A stretch of DNA of 11,946 nucleotides from Embleya sp040605455 (GTDB taxonomy: Bacteria; Actinomycetota; Actinomycetes; Streptomycetales; Streptomycetaceae), in assembly GCF_040605455.1 (NCBI RefSeq), contig NZ_JBEXCV010000213.1, positions 1-11,946 on the forward strand, given 5' to 3'. The stretch's first letter is position 1. Every line of letters starts with the position of its first letter. A model generated the notes under the pieces. It was not told the origin of the DNA and did no database searches. It saw nothing but the letters and a program-made list of their open reading frames with translations. The position numbers and the translations under genes are program-made. Below, piece by piece: positions 6,815 to 11,946 of the stretch.

Positions 6815-7815
6815 TGACACTGCTCGACATCGACGCGCTGAGCGTCACACTCCCCGGCATGGCCCGCCCGATCCTGGACGGGATCGAACTGACCGTCGCC
6901 GCCGGCGAAACCGTGGCCCTGGTCGGCGAATCCGGCTCCGGCAAGTCGGTCACGGCCCGTGCCGCGCTCGGCCTGTTCCCGGCCGGCGCCGACCTTTCCG
7001 GCCGGGTCCGGGTGGAGGGCATCGACCTGGTCGGCGCCGACGCCGCGCGGCTGCGCGAGGTGCGGACCGGCATCGCGGCGATGATCTTCCAGGACCCCCG
7101 GGCCGGGATCAGCCCGGTGCGTCGCATCGGCGATTTCCTGACCGAGGCACTGCGTCTGGTCGGCGGCTGGTCCCGGGCCCGCGCGGACGCCCGCGCGGCG
7201 GAACTGCTGGCCGCCGTCGGCTTGCCCGATCCGGAGCGCCACCTGCGCCAGTTCCCGCACGAGATGTCCGGGGGCATGCTGCAACGCGTGATGATCGCCG
7301 CCGCCCTGTGCGGCGAACCCAAGCTGTTGTTGTGCGACGAGCCGACCACCGCCCTGGACGTCGCCACCCAGGCCGAGATCCTGGCCCTGCTGGGACGCCT
7401 GCGCCGCGAGCGTGACCTGGGCCTGCTGCTGATCACGCACGACATCGAACTCGCGGCCGCCTCCTGCGACCGGATCTACGTGATGTACGCGGGACGGATC
7501 GTGGAGACCGCGAGCGCGGACGAGCTGTTCGCCCACCCTCGCCACCCCTACACCGCCGGACTGCTCGGCTCCTCCCCGCCACTGGAAGGGCCGTTGACCC
7601 GGCTCGCGCCCATCCCGGGCGCGCCGATGAGCCTGCTGGAGTCCGCGACCGGGTGCGCGTTCGCGCCGCGCTGCCGGTTCGCCGAGCCGGGCCGGTGCGA
7701 TCAGGTGCCGCCCGCGCTCGAACCGCACGGCGCGGGTCGGGTCGCCTGCCATCGCGCGGACGACCTGGAGCCGCCGGTGCTCGCCCACCTCGCCTCGGAC
7801 TCGGAGGACCGTTGA
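6814..7815 (+). CDS. ABC transporter ATP-binding protein, DppD-like, with C-terminal four-cysteine domain
   Basis: A 333-residue ATPase of the oligopeptide/dipeptide importer class. Walker A is GESGSGKS (38-45), Q-loop Gln93 in FQDP, signature MSGGM (151-155), Walker B LLLCDEP (171-177) and H-loop His209. The C-terminal oligopeptide-class extension carries Cys281, Cys287, Cys295 and Cys312. This matches the cysteine pattern reported to hold an iron-sulfur cluster in DppD-type ATPases; cluster binding here is inference. The signature begins with Met rather than Leu, a mild change. The start ATG shares one base with the previous stop (TGATG). It would form a heterodimer with the next gene's product. 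Confidence 0.95.
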   Translation: MTLLDIDALSVTLPGMARPILDGIELTVAAGETVALVGESGSGKSVTARAALGLFPAGADLSGRVRVEGIDLVGADAARLREVRTGIAAMIFQDPRAGISPVRRIGDFLTEALRLVGGWSRARADARAAELLAAVGLPDPERHLRQFPHEMSGGMLQRVMIAAALCGEPKLLLCDEPTTALDVATQAEILALLGRLRRERDLGLLLITHDIELAAASCDRIYVMYAGRIVETASADELFAHPRHPYTAGLLGSSPPLEGPLTRLAPIPGAPMSLLESATGCAFAPRCRFAEPGRCDQVPPALEPHGAGRVACHRADDLEPPVLAHLASDSEDR

Positions 7816-8690
7816 CCACCGACGTCACACCCCATGACGCCACGCCCCTGATCGAGGTCAGCGGCCTGCGCAAGACCTACCGCACCGGCACGACCGAGGT
7901 GGTCGCCGTCGAGGACCTGTCCTTCTCGCTGCCGGTCGGCGGCGCGCTGGGCCTGGTCGGCGAGTCCGGATCGGGCAAGACCACCACGGCCCGGATGCTG
8001 CTCGGCCTGGAACGCCCCGACGCGGGCCGGATCGTGGTGCGCGGCACGCCCCTGGCCGAAAGCGTGCGCGGCCGGGCCGCCCGGTTGGCCCGGGCCAAGG
8101 CGGTCCAGATGGTCTTCCAGGACCCCTACCTGTCCCTGGACGGCCGGCTGTCCATCGGCGCGACGCTCGACGGCGTACTGCGACTGCACGGAGTGCGCGA
8201 TCCGGCCGCCCGTACCGCACGGATCGGCGAATTGCTGGCCCAGGTCGGCCTCGGCCCCCGGGAGGCGGCGACCCGACCGCGCGGACTCTCCGGCGGCCAG
8301 CGCCAACGTGCCGCCATCGCCCGGGCACTGGCGGTGGAGCCCGCGCTACTGGTCTTGGACGAGGCGGTCTCGGCGCTGGATGTCTCGGTCCAGGCGCAGG
8401 TGCTCAACCTGCTCGCCGACATCCGCCGGGACACCGGCATCGGGCTGATCTTCGTCAGTCACGACTTGGCCGTGGTCCGCTACCTGTGCGACGAGGCACT
8501 CGTGCTGCACCGGGGCCGCACCGTGGAGCACCGACCCGTCGGCGACCTGCTCGCGGCGCCCGCGGACCCCTACACCCGACTGCTGCTCGCCTCGATCCCG
8601 CGTCCCGGCTGGGATCCGGAGCACATCGCCCGGCAACGCCGCGATCTGACCGCCCCGGCAGCCGCGGGTGGTGTGGTCCCGAGCGAGTGA
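7812..8690 (+). CDS. ABC transporter ATP-binding protein, DppF/OppF-like
   Basis: A 292-residue ATPase, last gene of the importer operon. Walker A is GESGSGKT (50-57), signature LSGGQ (159-163), Walker B LLVLDE (179-184), D-loop SALDVSVQAQVLNLL and H-loop His217. It has only a short C-terminal tail after DPYTRLLLASIP and lacks the four-cysteine extension of its partner; this asymmetry is common in two-ATPase peptide importers. The proposed start is TTG 7812, which overlaps the upstream stop as TTGA and follows GGAGG (7803-7807) by four bases. Starting farther upstream would run into the preceding gene in another frame. It ends 12 bp from the convergent corA gene. Confidence 0.94.
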   Translation: MTTDVTPHDATPLIEVSGLRKTYRTGTTEVVAVEDLSFSLPVGGALGLVGESGSGKTTTARMLLGLERPDAGRIVVRGTPLAESVRGRAARLARAKAVQMVFQDPYLSLDGRLSIGATLDGVLRLHGVRDPAARTARIGELLAQVGLGPREAATRPRGLSGGQRQRAAIARALAVEPALLVLDEAVSALDVSVQAQVLNLLADIRRDTGIGLIFVSHDLAVVRYLCDEALVLHRGRTVEHRPVGDLLAAPADPYTRLLLASIPRPGWDPEHIARQRRDLTAPAAAGGVVPSE

Positions 8691-8706
8691 GCCGAACCCG
8701 GGTCAC
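8687..8706. terminator. Small imperfect hairpin between convergent genes
   Basis: GTGA (8687-8690) and CCG (8692-8694) pair with CGG (8699-8701) and TCAC (8703-8706) around an AACC loop with one G-G mismatch. The arms include the stop codons of both convergent genes, so it could serve both strands. The stem is short and there is no U-tract, so this is only a weak candidate. Confidence 0.25.
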
Positions 8707-9776
8707 AGCCAGTCGTTGCGGCGGAACGCTCGGAACATCAGCACACACGCGGTGACCATCACCACCAGGACGGCCGGATATCCGTACGTCCACTTCAGCT
8801 CGGGCATGTGCTCGAAGTTCATCCCGTAGATTCCGACGATCAGTGTGGGGACGGCCAGGATCGCCGCGATGGCGGCGATCTTGCGCATGTCGGTGTTCTG
8901 CCGGACGGTCACCCCGGCCAGACTGGCCGACAGGATGCCGTCCAGCAGTTCGTCGAACGCGGCCAGGCGTTCGCGGACCAGCGCCAAGTGGTCGGCGACG
9001 TCGCGCAGGTAGGCGTCGAAGCGGGTGCCGACGCCGGGCAGGGTGCCCCCGGTGAGCCGCTCCAGCGGCCGGGCCAGCGGCAGGACCGCCCGCTTGAACT
9101 CGATCAGCTCGCGCTTGAGCTGGTAGATCCGCTCCGCGTCGTTGCTCGGCCGGGGCGAGAACACGTCGACCTCCAGCCGCTCGAAGTCGTCCTCGACCTT
9201 GTCCGCCACGCGCAGATAGTCGTCGACGACCCGGTCGGTGATCGCGTGCACGACTGCGGCCGGCCCGTGCGCCAACATCGCCGGGTCGGCTTCCAGCGAC
9301 TGGCGCAGTTCGACCAGCGGCGGCGCACTGCCGTGGCGGACCACCACGACGAACTTCTCCCCGGCGAAGACCATGATCTCGCCGGTGTCGACCACCTCGC
9401 TGGTCGCGGTCAGCGCGTCGTGCTCGACATAGACGATGGTCTTCAGGACCAGGAACAGCGTGTCGTCGTAGTACTCCAGCTTGGGCCGCTGATGGGCCTC
9501 GACCGCGTCCTCGACGGCCAGCGGATGCAGGTCGAACGCGTCGGCGACGCCGGCCAGGTCCTCGGCGAGTGGGGCGTACAACCCGATCCACACGAACGTG
9601 TCCTCGCCCGCCTCGGCCGCATCCAGCGCGTCACTCAGCGCCACCTCGCCCGGGCGCCGCACGCCCTTGTCGTACAGCGCGCAGTCCACCACCACGGGTG
9701 CGCGCGAAGCCCCCGTCTCGGGCGCCGATACCGCGCCGCCGTGCCGGAACCGCCTGGCCGTGCGCCACGAGCTCAT
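8703..9776 (-). CDS. corA: CorA-family magnesium/divalent cation channel
   Basis: A 357-residue CorA protein that would form a pentameric Mg2+ (or Co2+/Ni2+) channel in the cytoplasmic membrane. The large N-terminal cytoplasmic domain includes HPLAVEDAVEAHQRPKLEYY and a long helical region (about residues 180-295). Two C-terminal membrane segments follow: TM1 about 297-316, ending in the diagnostic YGMNF (Gly318-Met319-Asn320), and TM2 about 334-350. Between them is the loop EHMPEL, with a basic RRNDWL tail. The ATG at 9776 is supported by GGGAG (9788-9784) seven bases upstream. It converges on the ABC operon and diverges from the small gene to its right. No magnesium-responsive leader was recognised. 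A related ZntB-type zinc transporter is possible but the loop fits CorA. Confidence 0.95.
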   Translation of the reverse strand: MSSWRTARRFRHGGAVSAPETGASRAPVVVDCALYDKGVRRPGEVALSDALDAAEAGEDTFVWIGLYAPLAEDLAGVADAFDLHPLAVEDAVEAHQRPKLEYYDDTLFLVLKTIVYVEHDALTATSEVVDTGEIMVFAGEKFVVVVRHGSAPPLVELRQSLEADPAMLAHGPAAVVHAITDRVVDDYLRVADKVEDDFERLEVDVFSPRPSNDAERIYQLKRELIEFKRAVLPLARPLERLTGGTLPGVGTRFDAYLRDVADHLALVRERLAAFDELLDGILSASLAGVTVRQNTDMRKIAAIAAILAVPTLIVGIYGMNFEHMPELKWTYGYPAVLVVMVTACVLMFRAFRRNDWL

Positions 9777-9891
9777 GGTCCTACTCCCGAATCGAGGGTG
9801 TCTTCGCCGATGGTAGGCGGCGCCGGCGTCTGCGGTGTGGGCGCCGGCGGATCCGGCCTGCCGCGGACGCGCGACCCCACTGGGCGACGAT

Positions 9892-9907
9892 GGGTCCGCG
9901 CGGACCC
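9892..9907. promoter_or_regulatory. Perfect 16-bp palindrome, candidate operator
   Basis: GGGTCCGCGCGGACCC reads identically on both strands. It abuts the -35 position of the candidate promoter with -10 TACGCT (9931-9936), upstream of the small hypothetical gene and 115 bp before the corA start. The position fits a regulator site. The regulator is unknown and no gene for one is nearby on this side. Confidence 0.5.
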
Positions 9908-9930
9908 GGTCCGCCGTCGGCGGTGTCGCC

Positions 9931-9936
9931 TACGCT
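9931..9936 (+). promoter_or_regulatory. Candidate -10 element upstream of the small hypothetical gene
   Basis: TACGCT fits the TANNNT pattern of actinomycete -10 boxes. No good -35 is seen at 17-18 bases upstream. Initiation near 9943 would give a leader of about 50 nt to GTG 9992. Confidence 0.35.
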
Positions 9937-9991
9937 CGTTCCCTTGCGCACGTCGGCTCCCCGGAGCCGACGTCGACCGAGGAGGCAACCG

Positions 9992-10461
9992 GTGCGTACC
10001 ACAGGCGAGTTCCACGAATCCGCGGCCGAGGATCCGAAGGCGGCGTCGAGCCCGGGAACCGGAGCGGCCCGCGCTTCGACGGGCTGTACGTGGCGGTCGA
10101 AGCGGACATGGGAGGCGGGACCGATCCCGGGTCCGAAGCGGACCGGGGCTTTTGCACGTACATCCGCTTCACCGGACCCGACCTGGTCTCCACCGTCACC
10201 TCCGTCGTCGGCGCCCTGCGGCAGATCGCCCGCTGGTTCGGCCCCGAGCACACCGGGTGCAGCCAGGGCGCCTACGAGCTGGACGGGACGTCGATCTCTT
10301 TCGCCGGGGCCAGCCCGTCCGGCACCGTGCTGTACTCGGGCCGGCTGAGCGAGGACGCGTTGTCGTTGTCCCTGGACACGCACAGTCTGATCAACGGTCG
10401 CCGGGCACACGTCGAGCTGCGCTTCACGGAGACGGAATTTCCCGACCGGGAGAACACCTGA
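9992..10461 (+). CDS. Small hypothetical protein; start and coding frame disagree (probable frameshift)
   Basis: I do not recognise this protein. The coding part is clear from about 10075 to the stop at 10459-10461: FDGLYVAVEADMGGG, then FCTYIRFTGPDLVSTVTS, LRQIARWFGPEHTGC and a SLSLDTHSLINGRRAHVELR end. Third positions are almost entirely G/C and hydrophobic and polar residues alternate, suggesting a small soluble alpha/beta protein. The only strong start signal is GAGGAGG (9979-9985) six bases before GTG 9992, but that GTG opens a different frame (VRTTGEFHESAAEDPKAAS). A single missing base between about 10000 and 10080 would join the two into roughly 156 residues. Without a frameshift the choices are GTG 9835 (no ribosome site, runs through the promoter region) or GTG 10090 (loses conserved-looking residues). 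It could be a base-call error, a pseudogene or a genuine frameshift. Confidence 0.6.
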
Positions 10462-10467
10462 CTCCCG

Positions 10468-10540
10468 CTTGCCTGCCCGGACGGGCTCGCTTGCCCGGGG
10501 CCCGCCTACCCGGAGGGCTCCCTTGCCCGAACGGGAAGGG
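10468..10540. repeat. Cluster of four degenerate inverted repeats; the last is a likely terminator
   Basis: Four related units follow the small gene, each built on a CCCG...CGGG-type inverted repeat. They are GCCC-GGAC-GGGC (10475-10486), a GCCCGGGGCCCGC unit (about 10493-10505), CCC-GGA-GGG (about 10509-10517), and a longer hairpin CCCTT-G-CCC / GGG-AAGGG with a GAAC loop (10520-10540). The last has an 8-bp stem with one bulged G. They recur every 16-20 bp with CTTGCC-like linkers. No U-tract follows, so termination would be of the actinomycete type. Confidence 0.45.
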
Positions 10541-10571
10541 CCGTCGGCTCGGATCCGCCCCGGCGTGTTGC

Positions 10572-10577
10572 TAGATT
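10572..10577 (+). promoter_or_regulatory. Candidate -10 element of the aminotransferase gene
   Basis: TAGATT fits TANNNT and stands out as AT-rich in a GC-rich spacer. No clear -35 is present. Initiation near 10584 would put the hairpin 10584-10601 at the very start of the transcript and give a 40-nt leader to GTG 10624. Confidence 0.4.
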
Positions 10578-10583
10578 GGCCCT

Positions 10584-10601
10584 GCCGCAAGTGTCTGCGG
10601 C
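10584..10601 (+). promoter_or_regulatory. Perfect hairpin in the aminotransferase leader
   Basis: GCCGCA (10584-10589) and TGCGGC (10596-10601) pair exactly around the six-base loop AGTGTC. It lies between the -10 candidate and the ribosome binding site GGGGA (10615-10619), so it may stabilise the 5' end of the message or form an operator. Role inferred from position. Confidence 0.4.
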
Positions 10602-10623
10602 CTCCGCCTATTTTGGGGATTCC

Positions 10624-11895
10624 GTGCCGCTCAGCACCACCGTGTCCATTCCGGAAATCGACCTCGTGGCCGCTCGTGAGGAGTACGCCGCCCTGGCGGC
10701 GGAGGGCCTCCGTCTCGACCTCACCCGGGGCAAGCCCTCGCCGCAGCAGCTGGACCTGGTCAACGGCCTGCTCACGCTGCCCGGCGACGGGGACTTCAAG
10801 GCCGCCGACGGCACCGACTGCCGCAACTACGGCGGACTGAACGGCCTGCCCGAGCTGCGCGCGATCTTCGCCGAACTGCTCCAGGTGCCCGCCGCGCAGC
10901 TGCTCGCCCTGGGCAACGCCAGCCTCACGCTGATGCACGACGTGATCGCCAACGCCTTGCTGTCCAAGGTGCCCGGTGCCGAGCGCCGCTGGGTGGACGA
11001 GCCCGAAGTGCTGTTCCTGTGCCCGGTGCCCGGCTACGACCGGCACTTCGGCGTGCTGGAGCGGTTCGGCATCGGCATGGTCCCGGTCCCGCTCACCGGC
11101 GCGGGCCCGGACCTGGACCAGGTGGAGGCACTGGTCGCCGCCGACCCGAGGATCAAGGGCATGTGGTGCGTGCCCAAGTACAGCAACCCCACCGGGGAGA
11201 GCTACAGCGACGAGACGGTGCGCCGGCTGGCCGCGATGCCGACGGCGGCGCCGGACTTCCGGCTTTTCTGGGACAACGCCTACGCCGTGCACCACCTGAC
11301 CGACACCCCGGTCGAGCTGCTGTCCGTCCTGGACGCGTGCGCCGAGGCGGGGAACCCGGACCGGGCGTTCGTCTTCGGCTCCACCTCGAAGATCAGCTAC
11401 GCCGGCGCCGGCGTTGCCTTCTTCGGTGCGTCCGAGGCCAACGTCGCCTGGCTGACCGGTCTGCTGGCCAAGCAGACGATCGGCCCGGACAAGGTCAACC
11501 AGCTCCGGCACGTGCGCTTCTTCGGCGACACCGAGGGTGTGGTGGCGCACATGCAACTGCACCGCGCGCTGCTCGCGCCGCGCTTCGAGGCGGTGTACGA
11601 GGTGCTGGAGCGTGAGCTCGGCCCGCTCGGCATCGCGACCTGGACCCGACCCGAGGGCGGCTACTTCGTCAGCCTGGAGGTGCCGGACGGCTGCGCCGCA
11701 GAGGTGGTCCGGCTGGCCAAGGAGGTCGGCGTCGCGCTGACCCCGGCAGGCGCCGCCTTCCCCGGCGGCAACGACCCGCGCGACCACCAGATCCGCCTCG
11801 CGCCCAGCTACCCCACCGTCGACGAGGTCCGCCGCGCGATGCGTGCCGTCGCCGTGTGCGTGAAGCTGGCGGCGGCCGAGGCCGCCGCGGTCTGA
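10624..11895 (+). CDS. Class I aminotransferase, actinobacterial aspartate aminotransferase type (PLP-dependent)
   Basis: A 423-residue fold-type I PLP enzyme. Motifs: KYSNPTGESY with Asn188; WDNAYAVHHL with Asp217 (binds the PLP ring nitrogen) and Tyr220; STSKISYAGAG with the Schiff-base Lys256; and HQIRLAPSYP with the carboxylate-binding Arg391. The opening LDLTRGKPSPQQLDLVNGLL and the NYGGLNGLPELRAIFAELL segment match the aspartate aminotransferase subgroup known from Corynebacterium and other actinobacteria (MocR-like aminotransferase domain). It probably interconverts aspartate and oxaloacetate with glutamate and 2-oxoglutarate. GTG 10624 is chosen because GGGGA (10615-10619) lies four bases upstream and because a -10 candidate (10572) overlaps the alternative TTG 10576. 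GTG 10591 and GTG 10642 are also in frame. It stands alone and is probably a monocistronic housekeeping gene. Confidence 0.93.
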   Translation: MPLSTTVSIPEIDLVAAREEYAALAAEGLRLDLTRGKPSPQQLDLVNGLLTLPGDGDFKAADGTDCRNYGGLNGLPELRAIFAELLQVPAAQLLALGNASLTLMHDVIANALLSKVPGAERRWVDEPEVLFLCPVPGYDRHFGVLERFGIGMVPVPLTGAGPDLDQVEALVAADPRIKGMWCVPKYSNPTGESYSDETVRRLAAMPTAAPDFRLFWDNAYAVHHLTDTPVELLSVLDACAEAGNPDRAFVFGSTSKISYAGAGVAFFGASEANVAWLTGLLAKQTIGPDKVNQLRHVRFFGDTEGVVAHMQLHRALLAPRFEAVYEVLERELGPLGIATWTRPEGGYFVSLEVPDGCAAEVVRLAKEVGVALTPAGAAFPGGNDPRDHQIRLAPSYPTVDEVRRAMRAVAVCVKLAAAEAAAV

Positions 11896-11946
11896 CCGGA
11901 TCCCGGCCAACCGACTCGACGACCCCGTCGCGCCCACCCACACGGG

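Larger units (their letters stand above)
9777..9991. other. Divergent intergenic region, corA / hypothetical gene
   Basis: 215 bp with no convincing coding content. It holds a 10-bp direct repeat GGCGCCGGCG (9819-9828, 9840-9849), a perfect 16-bp palindrome (9892-9907), a plus-strand -10 candidate TACGCT (9931-9936) and a strong ribosome binding site GAGGAGG (9979-9985) serving GTG 9992. A frame is open from GTG 9835 through this region, but it has no ribosome binding site and overlaps the promoter-like elements. Confidence 0.5.

Noticed and set aside
8808..10574. 588-codon plus-strand open frame across corA and the intergenic region
   Set aside because: It is antisense to the well-supported corA gene and contains no recognisable motifs; it is a composition artefact.
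9781..11943. 720-codon minus-strand open frame opposite the small gene and aminotransferase
   Set aside because: It is a shadow of the aminotransferase coding frame, which has all catalytic motifs; there is no matching start signal or domain.

Overview
The window is high-GC DNA with strong G/C preference at third codon positions. It uses GTG and TTG starts freely, places genes tightly with overlapping stop and start codons, and carries actinomycete-type proteins. A Streptomycetaceae-like actinomycete chromosome is the best guess; this is inferred from composition and gene style, not from any marker gene.

Left part (1-1478). A TetR-family repressor gene lies on the minus strand (402-1097). 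It is flanked by two closely related 31-bp palindromes, at 302-332 and 1131-1161. Each palindrome contains a TTGACA hexamer followed 18 bases later by TTCACT, and the two promoter-like units point away from tetR. The left one faces a minus-strand reading frame that leaves the window at base 1. The right one faces the six-gene operon. The simplest reading is one repressor controlling itself, a left-hand gene and the right-hand operon.

Central part (1479-8690). A plus-strand operon encodes a YtcJ/NfdA-type metal-dependent amidohydrolase, then a complete peptide/opine/nickel-class (Dpp/Opp-like) ABC importer: lipoprotein binding protein, two permeases and two ATPases. The five transporter genes overlap by 1 or 4 bp, so translation is probably coupled. 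The amidohydrolase has no signal peptide. The layout therefore suggests import of an amide, N-acyl or peptide-like compound followed by hydrolysis in the cytoplasm. The substrate cannot be read from the sequence.

Right part (8703-11895). A CorA-family magnesium/divalent-cation channel converges on the operon. A small hypothetical gene follows, whose best start and best coding frame disagree (probable 1-base frameshift or misread). Last is a class I aminotransferase of the actinobacterial aspartate aminotransferase type. The spacers hold a perfect 16-bp palindrome (9892-9907), a cluster of four small inverted repeats (about 10468-10540) and a leader hairpin (10584-10601).

There are no tRNA or rRNA genes, insertion sequences, integrases or CRISPR arrays. 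The most interesting material is regulatory: the paired palindromic operators, the 300-nt repeat-bearing leader of the operon, and two places where the reading frame appears broken.
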